Shown here: in pieces, positions 1 through 8,557 of the stretch
How positions within the stretch are numbered: position 1 is the stretch's first letter
Layout of the letters: each line of letters starts with the position of its first letter
Source of the DNA: Sediminicoccus rosea
GTDB taxonomy: Bacteria; Pseudomonadota; Alphaproteobacteria; Acetobacterales; Acetobacteraceae
Direction of reading: 5' to 3'
Length of the DNA: 64,000 nucleotides
Assembly: GCF_033547095.1 (NCBI RefSeq)
Contig: NZ_CP137852.1
Span: 4,737,001 to 4,801,000, forward strand
Notes under the pieces: model-generated
Database searches by the model: none
Seen by the model: the letters and a program-made list of their open reading frames with translations, nothing else
What the model was told of the DNA's origin: nothing
Position numbers and translations under genes: made by a program

Positions 1-207
1 GGAGGGCTGCAGGAAGGCCGAGGGCGTGAGCAGCGAGGAGGTGGCGATGCCCGTCGTCTCGGAGGGCGCCACGATGGCGGTGGCGACGAAGCTGCGCGGC
101 CAGTTCCAGAGCAACGTCGCGGCCAGGGCATAGACCACGGCGCAGCAGAGCAGGATGCCCATGCGCTGGCGCCACACCTCCCTGAGCAAAGCGTCCAGCG
201 CCATCAT
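1..207 (-). CDS. Wzz/GumC-type polysaccharide chain-length protein, N-terminal fragment
   Basis: Only the first 69 codons are in the window; the gene continues off the left edge. The start is ATG at 207 (a second ATG follows at once). The visible part has a short cytoplasmic N-terminus, one hydrophobic segment at about residues 17-34 (ILLCCAVVYALAATLLW), then a periplasmic stretch with SFVATAIVAPSE. This order is typical of Wzz or capsule-export inner-membrane proteins that set polysaccharide chain length. It follows the heparinase-like gene on the same strand with a gap of about 58 bases, so both may be co-transcribed. The family call rests on topology, a short motif and the exopolysaccharide context, because the C-terminal half is missing. 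Confidence 0.55.
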   Translation of the reverse strand, partial: MMALDALLREVWRQRMGILLCCAVVYALAATLLWNWPRSFVATAIVAPSETTGIATSSLLTPSAFLQPS

Positions 208-265
208 GGCCTCACGTCGTGCAGGCAGGATGGGGGCGGAGATGCAGGAAATGCAACCTATGGGA

Positions 266-1846
266 TCATAAATTATGGATATGTGTCGTGATGCGGGAGG
301 TCGTTTCGGAAATGCACGCCTCGAGCACCGGCAAGGGCGACACCTCCCCATAGGCGCGACTTTCCATCCCCCGCACCAGCCGAAGCGCCATGGGGCCATC
401 GGCCGAAAGGCTGAGCCGCATCCCCGCCCCCGCCACCCCCTCGGCCCCGAGCGTCCAGTCCCCCGGCGCCAGCCGCCAGCGGAGCAGCGCCTCGCGGAAG
501 GGACCTGACACCGCATCCTCCACGGCCAGCCCGCCGGGCGCGGCGCGCAGCACCCGGGCATGGCGACGGCCGCGATGGTCCCGCCACCAGCCACCGCCGG
601 GCAGCGCGCCGGTCTCGGGCCAGTGGTGAAAGAGGAAGGGCCCAAGGCGCGGCATCTGGTCCTCGCCATCGAAGGCGATGCCGTTATGCGCCGCCGCCCC
701 CTGGAAATAGTCCAACCAGGCGGGGTCGGCCGGGTTGTAGGCGCCGGTGCCGCCATCGCGCAGCAGGTTCTCCCCCTCGCGCCAGAGATCGAGATGCAGG
801 AGGTCGGCATGGCCCGGGCGGAAGCGCAGCGGGCCGACGCGCAGGATAGCGCGGAAGCGGCCGAAGCGCCGCCCGAGCAACCCGCCCGCCTCCCAATCCG
901 CTTCCGCCGCCAGCACCGCGGCCGGCAGGGTGAGGCCGAGGGCGGCACAGCCCGCATCCGCCGGCCAGCCGGCCGAAGCGCCGCAGAAGATCCGCGCCGC
1001 GCGCTCCAGGCTGGCGCTTGCGTCATCCGGCCCCGCCGCGGACAGGTCGGCCACATGCGAGCCATCCTGGTGCCCGATGCGGGGCAGCCGCCCGGTGACG
1101 GGGCAGGCGAGGCGATGCAGCCAGCGCGTCGCCGCCGCCATGCGCGCGAGGGTGAGGGGCGCGGCCTCGGGCCCACCGGCCCGGCGGCGCAGCCATTCGG
1201 TCACCGCCACCACGTCCAGCAGCATCCGGTGATAGGCCGGGCTCAGTTGCGCGAAGCCGCCATCCGCCGCCACCAGCCGGGCCACCGCCGCATCCAGCCG
1301 CCGCGCGCCGCGCCGGGCCAGCCCGCCCTCGCCCAGCGCCAGGCCGCAGATCAGCAGGCCGCAGGCCTCGCTGACCGGATGGTTGTTGTCCTGCGCCCAG
1401 GCATAGGCGGGGTTGGCGCCGATCCGCCGCGCCAGGGCGCGCATCGCCGCCTCGGGCGCGGGCGTGCCGGCCAGGGCCGCGGCAAGCGCGAGGTGGAGGA
1501 CCCGCAAGGCCGCCTCCTGCCCGCAGGCCCAGTTCACACCCCGGTAGGGCGGGTTGGCGGCAAACCAAGCCGCGACCCGGTCGGGAATCGCCCGCCCCTG
1601 CCCAGCCAGCGCCAGGCGCGGCAGTTCAGCCCAGCGATTCGCTTCCCAGAGCGGCCGCACATCCGGCCCCGCCATGAGGTCCGCGCCATCCGGCGGGAGG
1701 CCCCCGCGCAGCCGCCAGCGGAGCCAGCCACGCGCCCAGGGGCCGCGGCCCAGCAGCGACCAAGCCACAGGCCGCGCCCCCAAACGGCGAGCAGCATCCA
1801 ATTTTGCAATCCAGAGGCTTGACGAGGAGGGGAGGCTTCGCCGCAT
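266..1846 (-). CDS. Heparinase II/III family protein
   Basis: A 526-residue protein with the layout of heparinase II/III-type polysaccharide lyases: an alpha-helical toroid in the N-terminal half and a beta-sandwich C-terminal half. The helical part holds the NNH motif (DNNHPVSEACGLLICG, about residues 155-170). The C-terminal part holds LLRDGGTGAYN and the AAHNGIAFDGEDQ segment typical of the family. No signal peptide is obvious. Members in exopolysaccharide loci are thought to cleave or trim acidic polymers. Here it lies divergent to the export gene, with an AT-rich promoter region between them. Substrate is unknown. ATG at 1846 is the most upstream sensible start. Confidence 0.8.
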   Translation of the reverse strand: MRRSLPSSSSLWIAKLDAARRLGARPVAWSLLGRGPWARGWLRWRLRGGLPPDGADLMAGPDVRPLWEANRWAELPRLALAGQGRAIPDRVAAWFAANPPYRGVNWACGQEAALRVLHLALAAALAGTPAPEAAMRALARRIGANPAYAWAQDNNHPVSEACGLLICGLALGEGGLARRGARRLDAAVARLVAADGGFAQLSPAYHRMLLDVVAVTEWLRRRAGGPEAAPLTLARMAAATRWLHRLACPVTGRLPRIGHQDGSHVADLSAAGPDDASASLERAARIFCGASAGWPADAGCAALGLTLPAAVLAAEADWEAGGLLGRRFGRFRAILRVGPLRFRPGHADLLHLDLWREGENLLRDGGTGAYNPADPAWLDYFQGAAAHNGIAFDGEDQMPRLGPFLFHHWPETGALPGGGWWRDHRGRRHARVLRAAPGGLAVEDAVSGPFREALLRWRLAPGDWTLGAEGVAGAGMRLSLSADGPMALRLVRGMESRAYGEVSPLPVLEACISETTSRITTHIHNL

Positions 1847-1925
1847 GGTTGCAAATAATGCATCTTATTTTTTCATAACTAAATTTTCGATTTCTGTTCT
1901 TGCGCCAAAATGGGGAGCCCGTTCG
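1846..1925. promoter_or_regulatory. AT-rich divergent promoter region
   Basis: An unusually AT-rich pocket lies between the divergent heparinase-like and SLBB export genes. On the plus strand TTGCAA (1849-1854) is followed after 17 bases by TTCATA (1872-1877), a plausible but weak sigma-70 pair. GGGGAG at about 1912-1917 precedes the TTG start chosen for the export gene by 8 bases. The exact promoter is inferred. Confidence 0.4.
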
Positions 1926-4796
1926 TTGAAGCATGCCCGCGTCCTGGCCCTCTGGACCTTGGTGCTGGCCTTGCCCGCGGCCGCGCAGAACGCCCCCTCC
2001 CTGATCGGCCCGCCCGCCCTGCCCTCCACCCTGCCCGGCGGCGCGCCGCTGCAGGCCCTGCCGCCCAGCGCCCAGCAGGACATCCTCCAGCGGCTGCTCG
2101 ATGCCGGCGCCGGCCGCACGCTGGGCAGCCAGAGCCCCACCGCACCGCAGCCGGCACCCTTCTCCAGCCTCGGCCTGCCGGCGCCGACGCCGGCCGCGAC
2201 CGATGAGCCGCTCTCGCCCATCGAGCAGTTCTTCGAGAATCGCCGCCCGCAGCCCGCCTCCCTCGCCGCCGCCACCCCGGCCGCGCGCATGCCCATGACG
2301 CCGCAGCCGCTCCGGCAATTCGGCTATGACAGCTTCCGCACCAACCCGCCCGGCGCGCTGGCCGGCCAGGCCTTCGGCCAGCAGCTGAACCAGGCCTCCG
2401 GCGCCATCCCGGAGGACTACATCATCGGCCGCGATGACGAGCTGGTGATCAGCTTCCGCGGCCGCACCAGCCAGGACCTGACCCTGCGCGTGTCACGAGA
2501 GGGCATGCTGCTGCTGCCCAACCTGCCGCCCCTCGCCGCGGCCGACCGCACGCTGCGCGAACTGCGCGAGGAACTGGGCCGCCGCGCCCAGCGCGAGCTG
2601 GCGGGCGCCGACGTCTTCATCTCCGTCCGGCAGATGCGCCAGGTGACGATCTTCGTGGGCGGCGAGGTGCAGCGCCCGGGCGTCGTCGCCCTCTCGCCGC
2701 TCGCCAATGTGTTCGACGCGCTGGTGGCGGCGCAGGGTGTGCGGAAATCCGGCACGCTGCGCGCCATCCGCGTCGAGGGCCCGCGCGGCCGCCGCGTGCT
2801 GGACCTCTACCCCGTGCTGGCCGGCGAGGGCGAGCCGCCGGATCTCACGCTGCGCGAGGGTGAGCGCATCCTGGTGCCCCCCATCGGCGGCGTGGTGGCG
2901 CTGGGCGGCGAGGTTTCGCGCCCCGCCATCTATGAGCTGCCGCCGGGCAGCGGCTCATCCCCGCTCGGCACCATGCTGCGCCTCGCGGGCGATGCGCTGC
3001 GCCCCTCCGGCAACCGCTTCCTGCTGGAGACCACCGATGGCGAGGGCCGCCGCGCCTTCCGCGAGATCGGCCTGCAATCGCCACTCCGCCGGGGCGACCT
3101 GCTGCTGGTGGAGCCCGGCACGGATGTGCAGGCGCACAATATCCGCCTCACCGGCCATGTGGCGCAGCCGCTGACGCGCGCCCTGGGCGGGCGCGGCGCC
3201 AGCCTGCGCGGGCTGCTCGGCGATGGCCGCATCGTCCGGCCCGACCCCTATGCCCGCATGGCCGTCATCCTGCGCACCGATGCGCGCACCCGCGGCCGCC
3301 GCTTCCAGCCCTTCGACCTCTCGGCCGTGCTGGCCGGCCGCGCCGATGTGCATCTGGCCGAGGGCGACGAGGTCATCATCCTCTCGCTCGCCGATGTGCT
3401 CTGGCTCTCCAGCCCCACGGTCCAATGGGCCCTGCTCGACGAGACCGAGCGCGGGCGGCTGAACGCGGCCCAGGCGCGCATCGCCCCGCCCGCCACGCCC
3501 CCGCCCCAGCCGGCGAGCCTGCTGGCCGGGCTGCCCAGCGTGATTCCCGCGCCGGCGCCGGGCATGCCCACGCCCCCCGGTGCCGGCCCCGATCCGTCGC
3601 GCGGCCTTGATTGCGCCGCGCTGACGCAGCTTGAGATCGCGGCGCGGTCCTCGCCGCAGCGCTTCGCCCATGCCCGGATCGGCGGCTTCCGCCGGCTGGG
3701 CGAGGCACCCTGCCCGCAGGTCTTCCTCGATTATCCCGCGCTGCTCACCTACCTGCTCGACAATGCCATGACATTGACGGGCGAGGGCCGGCTGCCCGGC
3801 CTCTATCCCATCACCAACGGCACCGGGCTGGATCAGGTGCTGGCCGTGGCGGGCGGCCTGACCGACACGGCCGACCTCTCCAGCGTCGAACTGACGCGCG
3901 AGCCCTCGGACCAGACCAGCGCCATCCCGCTCACGCGCACCCTCCTCGACCTGCGAAGCCGCAACTTCGCCGCCGTCCGCCTCTCCCCGCGCGACGGCGT
4001 CCGCATCCCGCGCGGCTTCGGCGACCGCGACAACGGCCCCGTCACGCTGATGGGCGAGTTCCTGCGCCCCGGCGTCTACGACATCCGTCGCGGCGAGCGC
4101 CTTTCGGAGGTCATCGCCCGCGCGGGCGGGCTGACGCCGCAGGCCTATCCCTATGGCGCCGTCTTCACGCGCGAGGCGGCGCGCGCGCGCCAGCAGGAAG
4201 GCTTCAACCGCACCGCCCGCGAGCTGGAAATGGGCCTGATGCAGGTGGCCGCCGGCACCGCCGTGGTCGGCAGCAGCGGCCGCGGCACCGATGTCTCGGG
4301 CGCGGTGGCCGCGGGGCAGCAGCTGGCCGCCAGCCTGCGGAACATCCCCGCCGCCGGTCGCATGGTGGTGGAGGCCAATCCCGTCGTGCTCGCCGGGCGG
4401 CCGGAACTGGACGTGCTGCTGGAGCCGGGCGACCTGATCGTCATGCCCAAGCGGCCGAACGACGTGACGGTGGTGGGCGCGGTGCAGAATCCTGGCAGCC
4501 TGCAATTCACCAGCGGCTGGCGGGCCAGCCAGTACGTGCGGGCCGCGGGCGGCACGCAGCGCTTCGCCGACCCCTCGCGCGCCTTCCTCGTGCTGCCCAA
4601 CGGTACCTCGGTGCCGGCCGGCCTCGGCGCCTGGCAGCAGGGCGGGCCGCCGGTGCCGCCGGGCAGCCTGGTGATCGTGCCCAATGATCCCTCGCCCTTC
4701 GAATCCTGGGGCTTCCTGCGCGACATGACGCAGATCGCGGGGCAACTCGCGATCTCGGCGGCCGCGCTGGCCGTGATCTACCGGGGAGGGAATTGA
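1926..4796 (+). CDS. Polysaccharide export protein with multiple SLBB domains (Wza-like)
   Basis: A predicted periplasmic/outer-membrane export component of 956 residues. The open frame extends upstream, but TTG at 1926 is preferred because it gives an ideal signal peptide (KHARVLALWTLVLALPAAAQ) and has GGGGAG 8 bases upstream; ATG at 1845 is an alternative. A Poly_export domain begins near residue 163 (DYIIGRDDELVISFRGR). Several SLBB (beta-grasp) repeats follow, recognisable by motifs such as VFVGGEVQRPGVV, VVALGGEVSRPAIYEL, TLMGEFLRPGVYDI and VVGAVQNPGSL. Wza/GumB relatives form the outer-membrane exit channel. This one is far longer than Wza (about 380 residues), through extra SLBB modules. 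It heads a plus-strand run with the YjbH, HlyD and GT2 genes. Confidence 0.85.
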   Translation: MKHARVLALWTLVLALPAAAQNAPSLIGPPALPSTLPGGAPLQALPPSAQQDILQRLLDAGAGRTLGSQSPTAPQPAPFSSLGLPAPTPAATDEPLSPIEQFFENRRPQPASLAAATPAARMPMTPQPLRQFGYDSFRTNPPGALAGQAFGQQLNQASGAIPEDYIIGRDDELVISFRGRTSQDLTLRVSREGMLLLPNLPPLAAADRTLRELREELGRRAQRELAGADVFISVRQMRQVTIFVGGEVQRPGVVALSPLANVFDALVAAQGVRKSGTLRAIRVEGPRGRRVLDLYPVLAGEGEPPDLTLREGERILVPPIGGVVALGGEVSRPAIYELPPGSGSSPLGTMLRLAGDALRPSGNRFLLETTDGEGRRAFREIGLQSPLRRGDLLLVEPGTDVQAHNIRLTGHVAQPLTRALGGRGASLRGLLGDGRIVRPDPYARMAVILRTDARTRGRRFQPFDLSAVLAGRADVHLAEGDEVIILSLADVLWLSSPTVQWALLDETERGRLNAAQARIAPPATPPPQPASLLAGLPSVIPAPAPGMPTPPGAGPDPSRGLDCAALTQLEIAARSSPQRFAHARIGGFRRLGEAPCPQVFLDYPALLTYLLDNAMTLTGEGRLPGLYPITNGTGLDQVLAVAGGLTDTADLSSVELTREPSDQTSAIPLTRTLLDLRSRNFAAVRLSPRDGVRIPRGFGDRDNGPVTLMGEFLRPGVYDIRRGERLSEVIARAGGLTPQAYPYGAVFTREAARARQQEGFNRTARELEMGLMQVAAGTAVVGSSGRGTDVSGAVAAGQQLAASLRNIPAAGRMVVEANPVVLAGRPELDVLLEPGDLIVMPKRPNDVTVVGAVQNPGSLQFTSGWRASQYVRAAGGTQRFADPSRAFLVLPNGTSVPAGLGAWQQGGPPVPPGSLVIVPNDPSPFESWGFLRDMTQIAGQLAISAAALAVIYRGGN

Positions 4797-4937
4797 TCTC
4801 TGCCCCCCAAACGCCGGGCGCGCCGGCCTCCGTGCGGCCGGGTGGGAAGGCCATGGCACCGCGTGCGGGGCGCCGGCTTGGCGTCGCGCCACCGCTGGCA
4901 CGCTGACGTGACGCGCGGTCTGGGCGCGCCGGCCGCC

Positions 4938-7175
4938 ATGCGGCCGGGTTGTGGTGGGGCGGCAGCCATCCTGGCCGGGCTGCTGGTGCTCGCCGCCCCC
5001 GCCCGTGCCCTCGACGAAGTCCCCGCCACCGGTTCCAATTTCGGCCGCGTCGGCCTGCTCGAGATGCCCAATGCGCGCTTCCGCCCCGATGGCGTCATCG
5101 AGGGCGGCATGTCCTGGCGGCGGCAGCGGGACTTCTTCTTCATCAATTTCCAGGCGCTGCCCTTCCTCGAGACCACCTTCCGGCTGAGCGACCGGCTGAA
5201 CGGCACAACCGGCCGCGGCACCACGACCGACCGCGCCTTCGACATCAAGCTGCGCGTCTGGGAGGAGGGCGCCTGGCGACCGGCCCTGGCCATCGGCCTG
5301 CAGGACGTGATCGGCACCGGCATCTACCAGGGCGAATACATCGTCGCCTCCAAGCGCTTCTGGTCGCTCGACGCGACGCTCGGCATGGGCTGGGGCCGGC
5401 TGTCTTCCGGGCAGGATGTGACGAACCCGCTGACCTATGGCCCGGCCGGCTTCGGCACGCGGCCACGCAGCGTGGGCCAGGGCGGCACGGTCGCCTGGAA
5501 CAGCCTGTTCCGCGGGCCCTATTCCGGCATCTTCGCCGGCCTCGAATACTCCGTGCCGCCGATCCCCACCCCCTGGGGGCCGATCGAGGGGCTGCGCGCC
5601 AAGATCGAATACTCGGCCGATGCGCTGCGCGACGAGCGCGGCGGCTATCCCACCCGCACCACCAACCTGCGCGGCGAGGCGGCGAGCCGCGTGAACATCG
5701 GCCTGAACTGGCAGCCCAACCCCTATCTCGATATCGGCGCCTCCTTTCTCTACGGCACGGATTTCCTGGTGCGCGCCTCGCTGCGGCTCGATCCCAACGC
5801 GCCGCCGGACCTGCCGCGCGAACCGCCGCCCCCCATGCGCCCCCGCCCCGTCGAAGGCGCGCCGCCGCCACCGCCCGAGCCGCTGCGTGGGTGGCGCGAA
5901 CGCCTGCTCGCCGCCTCGGCCGGCTTCGAGGGGCAGATCCGCATGGGGCGCGACGATGCCGAGGGCGAGGCGACGGAAAACGCCGTGCTGGCGCGCCGCC
6001 TCTTTCCCGCGCTGCGCGCCCAGAGCTTCCTGCCCATCTCGCTCGACCTGCGCGGGGACGAGGCGCATATCGCCGTCTCCGGCGGGCAATATCGCACCCT
6101 GGCGCAAGTCACCTCCCGCGTGGTGCGCGCGGCCCAGCCTATCCTGCCCGCGCAGATCGAGCGCATCCGCGTGATCTGGGAGCGCGACGGCGTGGTCATC
6201 GCCCGCCTGGTCACGCTGCGCGGCGCCTTCGAGGCGCAGGGCCGCGCCATGGGCAGCGCGGAGGAGATCCTGCATGCCTCGCAACTCCTGCCCGCCTGGG
6301 ACGAGACGAGCCCGACCGCCGCCTATGCCGCGCCGCCGCGCCTGACCTGGGGCATCGCGCCCGCGCTGAACATCATGGTGGGCGACCCCGACACGGCGGT
6401 GCGCTGGCAATTGGGCGCAACCGCCGGCGCGCGGCTCGACATCGGCTGGAACACCGCCATCGCCGGCGCGGTGCAGCAGGCCTTCGCCGGCAATTTCGCC
6501 GATGGCCTGCCGAGCGACAGCGTGCTGCCGCATGTCCGCAGCGATTTCGCGCGCTACGCCCGCGCCAACACCACCACCATGCCCGCCCTCTATGCCGAGC
6601 GCATCTGGACGCCCGCGCGCGACGTCTTCGCCCGCGTCACGGCGGGCATGCTGGAGCCGATGTTCGGCGGCATTTCCGGCGAGGTGCTCTGGCGCCCGCG
6701 CGACCGCCCCTTCGCCATCGGCCTCGACCTGAACTGGGTGGCGCAGCGGCAATACACGCAGAACATCGGCACGCTCGGCTATTCCGTCGTGACCGGCCAG
6801 GCCTCGCTCTACCTCGATCTGCCGGTGTGGAACCTTTACACGACCCTGCGCGGCGGCCGGTATCTCGCGGGCGACTGGGGCGGCACGATCGAGATGGGGC
6901 GCCGCTTCGACAGCGGCATCGAGGTGGGCGGCTTCGCCACCTTCACCAATGTCAGCTACGCGCGCTTCGGCGAGGGCAGCTTCGACAAGGGCATCTATGT
7001 CCGCGTGCCCTTCGACTTCTTCGGCCTCACCACGCGCAACCGCGCCGCGCTGAACCTGCGCCCCGTGCAGCGTGACGGCGGGCAGCGCCTGGCGGTGGAC
7101 AGCCCGCTCTGGGAGGTGACGCGCGAAGGCCGGGCCGATGCGCTGCGGCGGGGCTATGCGGGCTTCACCTGGTGA
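4938..7175 (+). CDS. YjbH-domain outer-membrane exopolysaccharide protein
   Basis: YjbH proteins are predicted outer-membrane beta-barrel lipoproteins or porins linked to exopolysaccharide production. The sequence has a hydrophobic export signal (AAAILAGLLVLAAPARA), then the family opening with GSNFGRVGLLEMPNARF. Long amphipathic strands rich in aromatic residues follow (for example LRAKIEYSADALRDE and VNIGLNWQPNPYLDIGASFLYG). A proline-rich spacer lies near residues 295-325. The start is uncertain: ATG 4938 sits directly before the signal, but the frame is open to GTG 4842 and GTG 4908. No clear ribosome site decides it. The gene lies 141 bases after the SLBB export gene and 80 before the HlyD gene, so it probably serves the same secreted polymer. 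Confidence 0.8.
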   Translation: MRPGCGGAAAILAGLLVLAAPARALDEVPATGSNFGRVGLLEMPNARFRPDGVIEGGMSWRRQRDFFFINFQALPFLETTFRLSDRLNGTTGRGTTTDRAFDIKLRVWEEGAWRPALAIGLQDVIGTGIYQGEYIVASKRFWSLDATLGMGWGRLSSGQDVTNPLTYGPAGFGTRPRSVGQGGTVAWNSLFRGPYSGIFAGLEYSVPPIPTPWGPIEGLRAKIEYSADALRDERGGYPTRTTNLRGEAASRVNIGLNWQPNPYLDIGASFLYGTDFLVRASLRLDPNAPPDLPREPPPPMRPRPVEGAPPPPPEPLRGWRERLLAASAGFEGQIRMGRDDAEGEATENAVLARRLFPALRAQSFLPISLDLRGDEAHIAVSGGQYRTLAQVTSRVVRAAQPILPAQIERIRVIWERDGVVIARLVTLRGAFEAQGRAMGSAEEILHASQLLPAWDETSPTAAYAAPPRLTWGIAPALNIMVGDPDTAVRWQLGATAGARLDIGWNTAIAGAVQQAFAGNFADGLPSDSVLPHVRSDFARYARANTTTMPALYAERIWTPARDVFARVTAGMLEPMFGGISGEVLWRPRDRPFAIGLDLNWVAQRQYTQNIGTLGYSVVTGQASLYLDLPVWNLYTTLRGGRYLAGDWGGTIEMGRRFDSGIEVGGFATFTNVSYARFGEGSFDKGIYVRVPFDFFGLTTRNRAALNLRPVQRDGGQRLAVDSPLWEVTREGRADALRRGYAGFTW

Positions 7176-7255
7176 CCGCCGGGTCGGCGCTCGGTCACGA
7201 TTGATTTACCGAGGTCGCGGCAAAAGAGGCGCCGCCCGCCGCCGGACTTCACCCA

Positions 7256-8551
7256 ATGCCCGATATCTCACCGCCCGGAACCTCGCGTGCCGAGGCCTTC
7301 GAAGCGATGAGCCGCGCCACCACGGGGCTCAGCCTGCCCCCGGCGGCGCCGCTGCCCGCGCGCCGGGGCTTCCTGGCGCGGCGCGGCCGCCTGCTGCTGG
7401 CACTCGTCCTGGTGGGCGCGGCGGTCGCCGGCATGCTGCACCAGCAACTGACGCTCTCCACCGCCCATGCGGTGATCTCGGCCCATACCTTGCCCGTCCG
7501 GTCGCCCATCGGCGGCGAGGTCACGGACCTCGTGGGGGAGCCGGGCGCCGAGCTGCCGCACGGGCTGGCCTTCGCGCGCATCGAGAACATGCAGGCCGAT
7601 CGCGGCCGCGTGCTGGATGCGCAGCAGGACGGGGAGCGGGCGCGGATGGAGGTGGATGCCCTGATCGGCCAGATCCGCGCGCTGGAGGCCATGGCCGGCG
7701 AATTGCGCGCCCGCGCCGCCCTGCACCGGGACGTGCTGGCCGAGGAGAACCAGGCCTGGCTGGCCGAGGCGGAAGCCTTGCGCAGCGCGGCGCTGGCCCG
7801 CGCCGAACGGGCCGCGCGGGATGCGGCCCGCGCCGGCGAACTCGCGCGTGGCGGCCATGCCAGCCTCGCCGCGCGCGAACGCGCCGAAGCCGAGCTGGAG
7901 ATCGCGCGGCGCGAGGCGGAGGCGCAAGGCATGCGGATGCTGGCGCTGCAGCGCCAGGCCGCGGCGGCGCGCCTCGGCGCCTTCACCCAGCCAGGCCAGA
8001 CCGGCGCCGCCTATGCCGACCAGCGGCTCGATGAGCTCACGCTGCGCCGCGACGAGCTGATGCGCCAGCTGAGCCTGCAGCAGGCGGCGCTGGACCGTGC
8101 GGAGCGCCGCCTGGCCGAGGAGCGGCAGCTGCATGAGGCGCGGCGCAGCGCCGTCATCTCGCCGCCGCGGAGCCTGATCCTGTGGCGGCTGCACACCCAG
8201 GCGGGCCAGCGCGTCCTGCCCGAGGAGATCCTGGCCGAGCTGGTGGATTGCCGCAGCGCCTTCCTGCTCGCCTCGGTACCGCAAAGCGCGCTGCCGCATG
8301 TGCCGCCGGGCAGCACCGCGCGACTCCGCCTGGCGGGCGAGGCGGTGGAGCGGCGCGGCATGGTCGTCGGGCGCCAGGGCGAGGCGGAGGCGCGCGAGGG
8401 TGGGAACCTTGCCGCGCTGCCGACGCGCACGCCCGGCCAGACCGCGCTGCTGAGGATCGCCCTGCCGCCCTTCGAGCCGGAAAAGGCCTGCCCGGTGGGG
8501 CGCACCGGGCGCGTGATCTTCGACGGGCGCGGCCTGCCGCGACCCTGGTAG
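7256..8551 (+). CDS. HlyD-family periplasmic adaptor protein of the exopolysaccharide locus
   Basis: A 431-residue membrane-fusion-type protein. It has a cytoplasmic N-terminus, one transmembrane helix at about residues 45-62 (GRLLLALVLVGAAVAGML), a biotinyl-lipoyl-like half (VRSPIGGEVTDLVGEPG), a long alanine/arginine/glutamate-rich coiled coil (about 110-310), then the second half-motif and a beta-barrel region. Adaptors of this type (Alg44, BgsB) pair with an inner-membrane glycosyltransferase and guide the polymer through the periplasm. Unlike Alg44 it carries no PilZ domain; in this locus PilZ is on the glycosyltransferase, which begins 6 bases downstream. Co-transcription with that gene is very likely. 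Confidence 0.8.
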   Translation: MPDISPPGTSRAEAFEAMSRATTGLSLPPAAPLPARRGFLARRGRLLLALVLVGAAVAGMLHQQLTLSTAHAVISAHTLPVRSPIGGEVTDLVGEPGAELPHGLAFARIENMQADRGRVLDAQQDGERARMEVDALIGQIRALEAMAGELRARAALHRDVLAEENQAWLAEAEALRSAALARAERAARDAARAGELARGGHASLAARERAEAELEIARREAEAQGMRMLALQRQAAAARLGAFTQPGQTGAAYADQRLDELTLRRDELMRQLSLQQAALDRAERRLAEERQLHEARRSAVISPPRSLILWRLHTQAGQRVLPEEILAELVDCRSAFLLASVPQSALPHVPPGSTARLRLAGEAVERRGMVVGRQGEAEAREGGNLAALPTRTPGQTALLRIALPPFEPEKACPVGRTGRVIFDGRGLPRPW

Positions 8552-8557
8552 GCGGCG

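Noticed and set aside
2955-6752. A 1265-codon open frame on the minus strand
   Set aside because: It runs antisense to the SLBB export and YjbH genes, which have signal peptides and family motifs. The frame has only low-complexity residues.
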